Shown here one piece after another: positions 1-6,342 of a stretch of DNA of 10,439 bases. A program made the translations under genes and the position numbers. The notes under the pieces were generated by a model. It searched no databases, was not told the origin of the DNA, and worked only from the letters and a program-made list of their open reading frames with translations. Source of the stretch: Desulfurococcales archaeon (GTDB lineage Archaea; Thermoproteota; Thermoprotei_A; Sulfolobales; Ignisphaeraceae); contig JALWBS010000054.1 in assembly GCA_027037025.1 (NCBI GenBank), forward strand, positions 1-10,439, written 5' to 3'. Numbering within the stretch: position 1 is the stretch's first letter; every line of letters begins with the position of its first letter.

Positions 1-68
1 CCTCAGTACTTCCTGAGCATTTCCACGCCAAAGCTATGGATTGGGGCTATGATGATGATGGTGATGAG
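1..68. other. Sequence downstream of vapC, no gene seen
   Basis: This stretch lies 3' of vapC at the window edge. It contains a short low-complexity run of GATGATGATG type at about 47-67. No start, RNA fold or promoter could be supported here. Confidence 0.3.
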
Positions 69-476
69 CTATGGAACTACTCTCAACCCTCTTTTGATAG
101 CTATTTTCTTGAGCTTCTTGTCGAATGTTGCTAGCGTCAGGTTGTGGTGCATGGCTGTTGCGAGGATTATGTAGTCGTTCACCTCCTTAACGCTCTGACA
201 ATCCTCTTCAAGCATCTTCAAAGCGTTGATAATAACCTCCGCGGGTTCCAGTACGTATCTAGCTCTCGGATCCTCGAGGTACTCACGGATCTTCAAAGCA
301 ACGAATGATGGAGCTACCTGAATGAGCTTGAGCATTACCCAGATGAACTCGTGGATGACTATTGAGGGTATGAATATCTCCTTAGCTGAGTCAATGATTC
401 TAGTAGCTTCTTCATGGAGCTCGCTATCCTCGATCGTGTCGTAGATAAGGACGTTGGTGTCAGGAAGTAGCTTCAC
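69..476 (-). CDS. vapC: VapC-family PIN-domain ribonuclease toxin
   Basis: This is the toxin of a type II toxin-antitoxin pair, predicted to be a Mg2+-dependent endoribonuclease acting on RNA in the cytoplasm until bound by VapB. The 135-aa protein is the usual single-domain PIN length. The acidic PIN residues are all visible: D6 in PDTNVL, E43 in the IHEF segment, D101 in VNDYIILA and D119 in ATFDKK. The start is a GTG at 474-476, lying inside the 3' end of vapB. The two frames overlap by 17 nt, which implies translational coupling and transcription from the vapB promoter. The cleaved RNA cannot be deduced from the sequence. A decayed relative lies at 6547-6973 on the other strand. The family assignment is firm. 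Confidence 0.9.
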   Translation of the reverse strand: MKLLPDTNVLIYDTIEDSELHEEATRIIDSAKEIFIPSIVIHEFIWVMLKLIQVAPSFVALKIREYLEDPRARYVLEPAEVIINALKMLEEDCQSVKEVNDYIILATAMHHNLTLATFDKKLKKIAIKRGLRVVP

Positions 477-696
477 TCAGCATCTCCTCGATTGCACTCT
501 CGATCTCCTCAACACTGATCTTTCTACCGATCCTAATCGTAGTCCTCCTCCTCTTCAGGGGGATGATCTTGATCACGCCCTCACGCTCATCATAAACAAT
601 CTCAACGAGATCACCCTCGCGAATCCCCACCCTAGTCCTGATGGAGGTGGGAATCGTTACCTGGTAGTTACGCGTAACCTTGACGATCTCCCCCAT
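460..696 (-). CDS. vapB: VapB-family antitoxin with SpoVT/AbrB DNA-binding domain
   Basis: This is the antitoxin partner of the VapC just downstream. Residues 4-46 have the swapped-hairpin AbrB pattern: VTRNYQVTIP, then a GIREGD turn and VEIVYDEREG, ending in VIKIIPL. The C-terminal tail (about 60-78) is acidic and helical, the part that in this family usually wraps around the toxin. The 78-aa length is normal for the family. Start is ATG at 694-696. The gene is first in the operon and overlaps vapC by 17 nt. The promoter at 729-736 sits inside a palindrome at 719-738, so autorepression by the VapBC complex is likely; that step is inferred from the family. A frameshifted copy is present at 6343-6563. 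Confidence 0.9.
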   Translation of the reverse strand: MGEIVKVTRNYQVTIPTSIRTRVGIREGDLVEIVYDEREGVIKIIPLKRRRTTIRIGRKISVEEIESAIEEMLSEATS

Positions 697-718
697 CCAA
701 GACCCTAGTAGAGGCGAA

Positions 719-738
719 GGTTTACTAGTATATAAACC
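719..738 (-). promoter_or_regulatory. vapBC promoter with palindromic operator
   Basis: Read on the plus strand, the site is GGTTTACTAGTATATAAACC, an imperfect palindrome. On the minus strand it contains a TATA box, TTTATATA (729-736), centred about 36 nt upstream of the vapB ATG. This fits a short-leader archaeal transcript. A second, outer inverted repeat flanks it: CTAGTAG at 705-711 and CTACTAG at 742-748. Overlap of palindrome and TATA box is what an autoregulating AbrB-type antitoxin operator would look like. The core TACTAGTAAA recurs upstream of the decayed vapB copy at 6287-6296. Confidence 0.65.
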
Positions 739-762
739 TCACTACTAGATTCAAAACGTTGA

Positions 763-776
763 AAGGTCGCGACCTT
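763..776. repeat. 14-bp perfect palindrome
   Basis: AAGGTCGCGACCTT is identical to its reverse complement. It lies 25 bp beyond the vapBC operator in the gene-poor interval 739-924, where I see no convincing gene. It could be a protein-binding site or chance. Confidence 0.4.
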
Positions 777-924
777 AAGCGCCTTCACATCCACGCTGAG
801 TACCTTCTAGGTGTTTGGATCCTGAACACGCTTCGGGCTACGTACTTCACACACCCCTCTAGGAGACGTAGGTTTCGTGAAGAGCTCGCGGTTCGAATAC
901 CTTTATCGACGATAGTTGGTGGTT

Positions 925-1434
925 TTAGTCGAGGTTCTCGTTAGAACCTCGCTGTCTGTGCACGGCTTGGCAATGCTTGTGATCACGGTTCGCGCACTTC
1001 ATTAACTGTTCGTAGAGAGCGTCTATGTCCCTCACGCCGTTCTCTATCGCGTTGCATATCTCTTTCAAGCAGTTGAGCGGTACGCTGTAGTCTGGGAACT
1101 TTCTGAAATACTCTACCCACTTTGGGTCGTTGCAATACCTCAACGCTTCTTCTATCCTAGCTCTTAGATGTGCTTCCTCAACGCTATAGCCCTGGCACCT
1201 ATACCCGATCTCCTTCAGTTCGTGGAACAGCACGTACTCCTCGTAATCCCTCAGCCTCTCGGATAGCCACACCTCGTTCAACGGTATGCCAAGCCTATCC
1301 GCCGCCGGTGGATGGATCACCTTACCACGGTACATCACTCTGTAGCAAGCATTGTAATCGGCTATGACTTCGTGAGGAACGTACCTAATCCTCCACCCGT
1401 GTTTCTCAAGCTCTCTCCTTAGATCCGTAGCCAT
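925..1434 (-). CDS. Putative zinc-metalloprotease-like protein (HELKE motif)
   Basis: I do not recognise a named family for this 169-aa protein. The clearest signal is at residues 70-89: a hydrophobic helix, then H71-E72-L-K-E75, and about 14 residues on EEAH with H89. The arrangement H-E-x-x-E...E-A-H resembles the helix-borne active site of zincin-like archaeal proteins, in which H71 and H89, possibly with an acidic residue, would bind metal and E72 would act as base. It departs from classical HExxH because the second histidine is replaced by K-E. The C-terminal part (about 120-160) has several Cys and His residues (C122, C127, C147, C155, H152, H154, H159), which might form a second metal site. 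No signal peptide or membrane helix is evident. Start is ATG, with a weak GGGG Shine-Dalgarno-like run about 12 nt upstream. The last codons fall in a strong inverted repeat (930-951). The peptidase function is inference. Confidence 0.6.
   Translation of the reverse strand: MATDLRRELEKHGWRIRYVPHEVIADYNACYRVMYRGKVIHPPAADRLGIPLNEVWLSERLRDYEEYVLFHELKEIGYRCQGYSVEEAHLRARIEEALRYCNDPKWVEYFRKFPDYSVPLNCLKEICNAIENGVRDIDALYEQLMKCANRDHKHCQAVHRQRGSNENLD
930..951. repeat. Stem-loop at the 3' end of the HELKE-motif gene
   Basis: A perfect 9-bp inverted repeat, CGAGGTTCT and AGAACCTCG, is separated by a 4-nt loop. It covers the last codons of the minus-strand gene ending at 925. No T-run follows on either strand, so it is not a typical archaeal terminator. 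It may still act as an mRNA-end stabilising hairpin. Confidence 0.5.
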
Positions 1435-1552
1435 GGCGTGTAGAGCCCCGAACAGCTACTTTCTCTTAGCGATACATTCACTGCTTGAGAGAGTCTCGGC
1501 TCCTTTACCCGGTCTCTCTGCGACCATATCTATGCTCGTCTCTAGCCCCTTC

Positions 1553-1633
1553 CTAAAACTTCGTACCGTCTGTCATTAGAGGATGTTCAAACCCGTTATT
1601 GAGCACCGCTGAAGAGTCTAGCACTACGCTCAT
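1553..1633 (-). pseudogene. Truncated PIN-domain toxin (VapC remnant)
   Basis: A 26-codon ORF starts with ATG at 1631-1633 and reads MSVVLDSSAVLNNG at its N-terminus. This is the first strand and first catalytic Asp (D6) of a PIN domain. It stops at a TAG at 1553-1555. A further open stretch in another frame continues to about 1460 but shows no clear PIN motifs. The start overlaps the stop of the upstream antitoxin remnant as ATGA, the classic vapBC coupling. This family differs from the vapBC at 69-696. Confidence in the PIN assignment rests on one short segment and on the neighbour. Confidence 0.5.
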
Positions 1634-1850
1634 CGTTCTTCACGGCTACTTCTCACTGCAGAGACGATCTCTTCCGGTGAGATTTTCATCAGTATCTCTT
1701 GCATACGCCTCAAAGCTTCCCCAACCCTCTGCTCCTCCATTCGCCTAACCCCTTCCTCAAGACCTCTTCCAGTAACCTCGCTTACGGGCATCCCGCATTC
1801 CCTCAGCTTCTCACGGGGATATCCCTCTTAATCTTGGCAGATACCCAGAG
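1630..1850 (-). pseudogene. Frameshifted VapB-type antitoxin remnant
   Basis: The intact part is a 53-aa ORF (1630-1791) starting MPVSEVTGRGLEE and ending in SPEEIVSAVRSSREER. This is the tail typical of a common crenarchaeal VapB family (N-terminal ribbon, then SEV-type helix, then a long charged helix). The missing N-terminus lies just upstream in another frame as WVSAKIKRDIP, followed in the good frame by REKLRECG. A frameshift near 1815 therefore separates the ribbon strand from the helices. Its TGA overlaps the ATG of the PIN remnant. The antitoxin is unlikely to be made whole. Confidence 0.6.
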
Positions 1851-1857
1851 TCGTTAT

Positions 1858-2120
1858 CCACGGTGGGCCCTATAGGCATGTCCTATGCTACGCAGGGGTA
1901 CTAGCCATATCTATATAGTTGAATAGCGGGTAGTGTGTCGTGGTGTAGTACCTGAAGCTATGGTAGCTACGTTTTATCGGTCCTGCTGAAACGATCGTGA
2001 TAGTTAGCATGGAGATAGAGCCGAGCTTCGCAATGCATGCAGGGAACGTGGGTTCCGTGGATGAGCTGGTAGCTGAGGTGATTTAGCTCTGTAACACGAT
2101 GTACGGATCGGTGGAGTTGG
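1858..2120. other. Interval with no clear gene
   Basis: A TATA-like ATCTATATAG lies near 1909-1918. One 25-codon ORF (2011-2088, plus) reads MEIEPSFAMHAGNVGS onward and is followed by a stop before the aspartic-protease gene. It may be a remnant, but I cannot place it in a family. No RNA gene is visible. Confidence 0.3.
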
Positions 2121-2474
2121 GTGGCTCACGTATGGGTTGAGGTACGGATATGCAGTCTCGATGAGAAGCTCTGCGAAGATGTGAAGGCTCTGGTAGATAC
2201 TGGTACCACGCTAAGCGTTGTCCCTAGAAGACTTGCTGAGAAACTCGGTCTGAAACCTCATCGCATCGACACTGTCGAGACGGGCGCTGGCACCATAACC
2301 CTGGAGAGAGCGGCCGCGGTTATCTATGTAGAGAACAGGAAGTGCATCACCGAGGTCTGGGTAAGCGATATCGTTGACAAGCCTCTCGTAGGAGCAACAA
2401 CCCTAGAAATGCTGGGCCTCGTAGTCGATCCACGTACGGGAAAGCTGAAGGAAGTACCGCTACTCTTCTACTAA
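2121..2474 (+). CDS. Retropepsin-like (clan AA) aspartic protease
   Basis: This 117-aa single-domain protein belongs to the archaeal retropepsin-like family, whose members act as homodimers with one catalytic Asp from each subunit. The active-site loop is plain: ALVDTGTT, with D26-T27-G28 preceded by two hydrophobic residues. The second family signature, the hydrophobic-hydrophobic-Gly strand, is at 88-96 (PLVGATTLE). The ending DPRTGKLKEVPLLFY is also characteristic of the archaeal group. Length matches the family, so it looks complete and active. Start is a GTG with a GGTGGAG sequence 4 nt upstream. Its TAA overlaps the ATG of a small ORF (TAATG), indicating translational coupling. Natural substrates of these archaeal proteins are not clear to me, and the gene order here does not reveal one. 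Confidence 0.8.
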   Translation: MAHVWVEVRICSLDEKLCEDVKALVDTGTTLSVVPRRLAEKLGLKPHRIDTVETGAGTITLERAAAVIYVENRKCITEVWVSDIVDKPLVGATTLEMLGLVVDPRTGKLKEVPLLFY

Positions 2475-2640
2475 TGCAAGAACTTCTACTCGCCGCCAAA
2501 AACCGCATGTCCTTAGTTCCGAGGATCCTCAACACTCATGAACACTGCGACTCGCTCATAGCGTGGAAGAACGTGCTCAACGAGGTGTCCACGCCATAGT
2601 TCTTAGAGCTGTAAAGCGCATCGAAAGACTCGATGTTTAA
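2474..2640 (+). pseudogene. Small coupled ORF after the aspartic protease, probably frameshifted
   Basis: The ATG at 2474-2476 shares a base with the protease stop (TAATG). The open frame gives 41 residues beginning MQELLLAAKNRMSLVP and stops at TAG 2597-2599. If one base is missing near 2595, reading continues as IVLRAVKRIERLDV to a TAA at 2638-2640, giving about 55 residues. The continuation is as protein-like as the first part, so a single-base deletion or sequencing error is plausible. I do not recognise the family. It is small and helical, and could be a partner or a regulator of the protease. Confidence 0.4.
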
Positions 2641-2668
2641 CTATGGCTTCACAGCCATCTCCCAGCGC

Positions 2669-3196
2669 TCAACACCGCCCCCTCACTTTGCTCACCAACC
2701 TCCCTATTCGTTTCAACGCATCTTCAATACGCTCCTTACCACACCATCCTTCGTAGAAGCATGCATACATACATGCTCCGACCAGCGCACCACGCATCTG
2801 CAACCCATTCACCCAGCTCTCTAACCATGGTCTCCTCGTACCCCCACAGCTCTCGATGACTCGATAACCTCCGACCCTCTCTCCACGAAGCGCAGGCCTT
2901 GATGGCTATGGCGGCCGTACCCCAGGGCTTTTCAGCTACCTGCCTCGCACCACCTTCCTCAAGCTCTTCCCTAGCCTGTTCAAGAAGCTCTTGAGCAGCA
3001 TTAACATGCTCTACAGCACGTTGAAGAGGCTCGAGATTTTGCGTAGCTAGCTCCACTAAGTACTCATCGAGCGTAATGCCTGAGCACAAGCCTCTTTCTC
3101 AAGCAACTCAAGTACATTCCTAGGTACTCTAATCAATGCACTCAATCCATACCCCGTGAAGTAAGCAGTTTTAAAGAGTAAAACGTGTTGAGGCAT
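2669..3196 (-). pseudogene. PaREP1-family gene with two frameshifts
   Basis: Three reading frames together make one PaREP1-type protein, a helical family expanded in Thermoproteales and relatives. The N-terminus (start ATG at 3194-3196) includes ALIRVPRNVLELLEKEA. After a frame change near 3080-3090 the sequence runs GITLDEYLVELATQNLEP and then through the paired helices with AAQELLEQAREELEEG. The family core follows as a VAEKPWGTAAIAIKA segment and SSHRELWGYEE. After a second change near 2770-2785 the family's FYE-x-W motif appears as CFYEGWCG, followed by IEDALKRIGRLVSKVRG and a stop at 2669-2671. All expected segments are present in order, so this is a recently broken or mis-sequenced gene rather than a distant relative. 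PaREP1 proteins are thought to be related to HEPN-type helical domains; their role is unknown to me. Confidence 0.7.
3169..3175 (+). promoter_or_regulatory. Candidate TATA box for the creatininase/M24 operon
   Basis: TTTTAAA lies 42-48 nt upstream of the TTG start at 3217. The predicted transcript start near 3200 would leave a leader of about 17 nt that includes the GGGAG motif at 3208-3212. It overlaps the 5' part of the broken PaREP1 gene on the other strand. Confidence 0.4.
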
Positions 3197-3216
3197 AGAT
3201 TCGTTTAGGGAGCGTT

Positions 3217-3915
3217 TTGTATCCACCGAATCTGACATGGATCGAGTTGAAGAGCTACGTAGAGCGTGGTGAGGACCCCCTCATTCTTCCGATCGGTTCG
3301 GTAGAGAGTCACGGTGCTCATCTTCCAATAGATACCGATACTCTCATCGCTAGTTTCGTAGCCGACGCTCTTGCGGAGAGAAACGGGTGGATATCGCTAC
3401 CGCCAATCACCTACAGCATAGCCGTGCCCGTCAGACCGGGGAACGTTTGGATACCTCCCCACGTGTTTAGCGATTACCTGAAGCACGTTCTCAAGCACTT
3501 CGCATCCTTTGGACAGAGGCGATTCGTTATCGTGCTCGGCCATGGAGGGCCCGAGATGAAGAAAGCCGTTAGGGAGGCTTGCACTTCTCTATGCCGAGAC
3601 CTCGGGATCTCCATAGCCGTGTTCCACGTTCTGCGCGTACTCGAGGAGCTTGGTATCGTTGATCAGTCTAGGGATAGACACGCTGGTTTCTGGGAGACGA
3701 GCATCGTCATGGCCATCGATCGAAGCCTCGTAAGGGATCTGAGTGTTTATGGTAGTGAAGAGGATCTGAAAGCCTATGGCGTAGCTGGGAACCCGTTCGG
3801 GGCTTCGCCAGGGATTGGCGAGAAGATGTTGGAAGCCGTGGTTAGCCACATAGAGAGCACCCTCCTTAACCTCAACACGAGGTGCTTCTTCAACTGGGAA
3901 CAGAGCTCGTCTTGA
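3217..3915 (+). CDS. Creatininase-family amidohydrolase
   Basis: This 232-aa protein belongs to the creatininase family, cytoplasmic binuclear-metal amidohydrolases that open cyclic amides or hydrolyse formamides. Visible motifs are the metal-binding PIGSVESHGAHLPIDTD (residues 25-41, ligands expected at E30, H32 and D41), GHGG at 108-111, and DRHAGFWETS at 153-162 with E160. The classical GHGGN is GHGGP here. Length is normal for the family. Archaeal members include enzymes of flavin and deazaflavin precursor metabolism as well as uncharacterised ones, so the substrate cannot be assigned. Start is a TTG at 3217 with GGGAG 4 nt upstream; the next in-frame starts would remove the first motif strand. 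The M24 gene follows after 12 nt, almost surely in the same operon. Confidence 0.85.
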   Translation: MYPPNLTWIELKSYVERGEDPLILPIGSVESHGAHLPIDTDTLIASFVADALAERNGWISLPPITYSIAVPVRPGNVWIPPHVFSDYLKHVLKHFASFGQRRFVIVLGHGGPEMKKAVREACTSLCRDLGISIAVFHVLRVLEELGIVDQSRDRHAGFWETSIVMAIDRSLVRDLSVYGSEEDLKAYGVAGNPFGASPGIGEKMLEAVVSHIESTLLNLNTRCFFNWEQSSS

Positions 3916-3927
3916 TCAAGGGGTTGG

Positions 3928-5079
3928 GTGTTGAGGATCGAATCCGTTGATGGTTACCGAGCTTCTGAGGATATGCTTAGCATCGTTAAGCAAGCGACTT
4001 CGAAGCGTTTGGATAGGCTTAGGAAGCTCATGGAGGATCGCGGTCTATCCGCGCTGATACTCTTCGAGAACGATCCCATCGCGTACAAGATCTCGTTAAC
4101 CCGCCACTTCAACGCGGTGGTGATAACCGAGAGCCATGTACACGTCCTAACGGATCCAACTCTCTACAGCGAAGCTCGGCGGGAAAGTCCTTGGGGCGTG
4201 GTTCTGGTGAAGGACTTTAGCTTGGAGGGTTTGCTGAAGGCGTTATCGAGGATTTCGAGCATCTCCAAGGGTATGAAGATGGGTATCGACAAGGCTTGGG
4301 GTAGGAACAAGCTTTCGTATCTCTACGCGGATCTCCTCGAAACGCTTAGGGTTAGAGGTGTCGAGATCGTCGATGCCACACCTATACTCGAAGAGGTTTT
4401 CGATAAGCCCTTCGACGAGGAGCTGAGGATAGTCGAGTGGATCTCGGAGATCTCGTCCCAAGCCCTCGAAGCGGCTTACGAGCACCTCAGACCCGGGATA
4501 CGTGAATGCGAACTAGCTTCGTTAGTGGATCGCGTGCTGAACGAGAACGGCATCATAGATAGGTGGTTCCAAACAATCGTTGCTTCAGGACCGAGAACAG
4601 CTACGCCACATGCCAAGACATCTACCCGTAGAATAGGCTACGGAGAACCCGTGATAATCGATGTAGGGCCCCTGTGGATGGGCTACGATGGGTGCGTCGC
4701 ACACACCTTCATAGCTGGGCAGAGCAGATACTGGGAAAACATCCTCGAAGAGATCATCAAAACGATGAAGATAGGTCTGAGCCATGCAAAGCCAAGGACA
4801 CCAGCTCGCATACTAGACGAGGTACCTCGAGACAAATTGAAAAAACACGGTTTTCCAGACTACCCACACCTAACAGGTCATCCAGTAGGCGGTTTCTACA
4901 AGCCCGTCATAGCGGAGTTCGTGGACTACACTCTTGAAACCAACATGGTCTTCGCATACGAACCAGCGATATACATTCCTAACAAGGGTGGTGTACGAAT
5001 AGAGCCGCATGTGCTGATCACGAGCAGTAGCTACGAAATCTTGACGAAATTCCATAGAGAGCTATTCGCAGGCACGTAA
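3928..5079 (+). CDS. M24-family (creatinase/Xaa-Pro peptidase) hydrolase with altered metal site
   Basis: This 383-aa protein has the two-domain layout of prolidase and creatinase: an N-terminal creatinase-type domain (about 25-155) and a C-terminal pita-bread domain (about 165-375). In the catalytic half, D245 (IIDVG), H318 (TGHPVG), E345 (YEPAIY) and E359 (RIEPH) match four of the five M24 metal ligands. A His expected near the substrate is H228 in TPHAKTS. The fifth ligand, the Asp 11 residues after the first, is C256 (GYDGCVAHTF), with an Asp two residues earlier (D254). The protein may therefore bind metal unusually or, like true creatinase, work without the dinuclear centre. The start is GTG-TTG at 3928, 12 nt after the creatininase-family stop, with an AAGGGG run upstream. 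The substrate is unknown; a peptide, ectoine-like or guanidino compound is possible. Confidence 0.85.
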   Translation: MLRIESVDGYRASEDMLSIVKQATSKRLDRLRKLMEDRGLSALILFENDPIAYKISLTRHFNAVVITESHVHVLTDPTLYSEARRESPWGVVLVKDFSLEGLLKALSRISSISKGMKMGIDKAWGRNKLSYLYADLLETLRVRGVEIVDATPILEEVFDKPFDEELRIVEWISEISSQALEAAYEHLRPGIRECELASLVDRVLNENGIIDRWFQTIVASGPRTATPHAKTSTRRIGYGEPVIIDVGPLWMGYDGCVAHTFIAGQSRYWENILEEIIKTMKIGLSHAKPRTPARILDEVPRDKLKKHGFPDYPHLTGHPVGGFYKPVIAEFVDYTLETNMVFAYEPAIYIPNKGGVRIEPHVLITSSSYEILTKFHRELFAGT

Positions 5080-5088
5080 ACACCCTCA

Positions 5089-6036
5089 CTACCTCAGCCT
5101 TCTAAAGAGCACTAGATAGTCATTGAGTACCTCATGCCTATACTTCGCGATGTATCTACGGTAGACATCCTCGCTTATTAAAAGCCTCAACGCGTTGAAC
5201 CCCCTACGCTTCGCTATGCCGATAGCTACCTCAACTGCTTGAGGTAGCGAATCTACATACTTGACCCATAAATACAGGTTCGCCTCGCCTCGATTAAGCC
5301 ACAGGCTCTCAAGTATGAGCGCAACGCCTAGTTCCGGTAACGAAGCCTCGAAGTACTCTATAGAACCTTTCTCTACCGCGTAATCCCATCGACTCTTAAT
5401 CCACGCTACGAAGGAAGTCTCGATCCTCGGAGCTATGAATGTACAGCTCCTTAAACTATCGTAGCTCTCTGGAAATTTCTCAATTCTGATCGACTCGGGA
5501 TCCAAACCCTTAGCACTCGATAGATCTAGCTTGACGTGCTTAACCCGGAAAGCTATATCGCTAATACCGCACTTCTTGTAAAAGTCTACGGCTTCAGGAT
5601 CAGGCCATACAGCTATGGTTTCGCATTCTCGCTCTCTCGATATCTCTATGGCTTTCTCAACAAGTCTACGACCAATTCCACGCCTCCTAAAATCCCTATG
5701 AACTTCGAGAACATCTATGAAGCTATGGGTACCCAGCAACCCTTCCTCATAGCCTATGTATAGCTCTAGCTCACCCACAACCCTATTGTCGATAAGTGCA
5801 ACAAGAGGGTACTGATTCCATGTAAGTAGGTAGTTTAAGTGAATAGCACAGGTTTCAACACTCATCCACGGACCTCCATGAGCCCAGCGCTCAGCAACAC
5901 TCAGATCCTCGTAACGAACCTCAACCTCTCTTCCATTGACGCGCTTAACCCATCTATCGATAGATGAGCAGTAAACATCGACAATACCCTTAACATCGTC
6001 AAGAACCGCAAACCTAATACTCACGCTGTTACACAC
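5089..6036 (-). CDS. GNAT-family N-acetyltransferase with extended C-terminal half
   Basis: The N-terminal half is a GNAT domain that transfers an acyl group from acyl-CoA to an amine. It begins right after the start with SIRFAVLDDVKGIVDVY, then has VVGELELYIG, and has the CoA-binding motif A as VLEVHRDFRRRGIGRRLVEKA, followed by a FYKKCGI motif B. The second half (roughly the last 140 residues) has the length and alternating pattern of a second GNAT-like fold but no clear CoA loop; it may be a degenerate repeat. I chose the GTG at 6034-6036 (315 aa) because GGAGGG at 6045-6050 lies 8 nt upstream. A longer frame reaches an ATG at 6141, but its extra 35 residues do not resemble the family. The gene converges on the M24 gene with a 9-bp gap. 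The acceptor substrate is unknown. Confidence 0.75.
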   Translation of the reverse strand: MCNSVSIRFAVLDDVKGIVDVYCSSIDRWVKRVNGREVEVRYEDLSVAERWAHGGPWMSVETCAIHLNYLLTWNQYPLVALIDNRVVGELELYIGYEEGLLGTHSFIDVLEVHRDFRRRGIGRRLVEKAIEISRERECETIAVWPDPEAVDFYKKCGISDIAFRVKHVKLDLSSAKGLDPESIRIEKFPESYDSLRSCTFIAPRIETSFVAWIKSRWDYAVEKGSIEYFEASLPELGVALILESLWLNRGEANLYLWVKYVDSLPQAVEVAIGIAKRRGFNALRLLISEDVYRRYIAKYRHEVLNDYLVLFRRLR

Positions 6037-6044
6037 CGTGGATA

Positions 6045-6050
6045 CCCTCC
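6045..6050 (-). promoter_or_regulatory. Shine-Dalgarno site that sets the GNAT start
   Basis: On the minus strand GGAGGG stands 8 nt before the GTG at 6034-6036. It falls within the longer open frame and therefore argues against use of the ATG at 6141. Confidence 0.55.
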
Positions 6051-6095
6051 AACACTTAGTGCGGGTAATCCCTAAGAGACGAACCTCGGGAACGC

Positions 6096-6106
6096 GGATA
6101 AATAAT
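6096..6106 (-). promoter_or_regulatory. Candidate TATA box of the GNAT gene
   Basis: On the minus strand the sequence TTATTTATCC lies about 65 nt upstream of the proposed GTG. The predicted transcript start near 6075 would give a leader of about 39 nt containing the GGAGGG site. A T-rich TTTTTAG near 6170 could serve the alternative ATG at 6141, but this seems weaker. Confidence 0.45.
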
Positions 6107-6278
6107 AATGATGTGTGCTGAATCTTGGATGAGAGCCTCATCGCCGTGAATTACTGTGCGACCGAAACTAAAAACACGAGAACGTAGTTTCCATAGTTAG
6201 GAACTGGATAGCAGTAGTATGGTAGCGAACATTGGGTTCACAAGATTAACACAAACGTTGAAACGAAAACGGTCTTCG

Positions 6279-6296
6279 TATATCCTTACTAGTAAA
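6279..6296 (+). promoter_or_regulatory. Relic promoter/operator of the decayed vapBC copy
   Basis: TATATCC (6279-6285) is followed by TTACTAGTAAA (6286-6296), the centre of a short palindrome CTTTACTAGTAAAG-like site. The TACTAGTAAA core also lies in the promoter of the intact vapBC operon (on its sense strand, within 719-738). It is 47 nt upstream of the relic vapB ATG. The rest of 6142-6342 shows no gene. Confidence 0.5.
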
Positions 6297-6342
6297 GATT
6301 ATGCGTTATTAACAATTAATCAGTTGTACTAGGAACATCGTT

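Noticed and set aside
454..708. 84-codon plus-strand frame over vapB
   Set aside because: It is antisense to a clearly recognised AbrB-type antitoxin and has no family-like sequence.
885..905. GCGGTTCGAATACC as a tRNA T-arm
   Set aside because: The loop resembles TTCGAAT, but the flanking bases do not form a 5-bp stem and no acceptor or anticodon stem is found.
759..944. 61-codon plus-strand frame starting with TTG
   Set aside because: No recognisable domain and no ribosome site; it ends inside the hairpin at the end of the HELKE gene. A coding role is not supported.
6037..6141. N-terminal extension of the GNAT protein from ATG 6141
   Set aside because: The 35 residues lack GNAT features, and a well-spaced GGAGGG precedes the internal GTG at 6034-6036.
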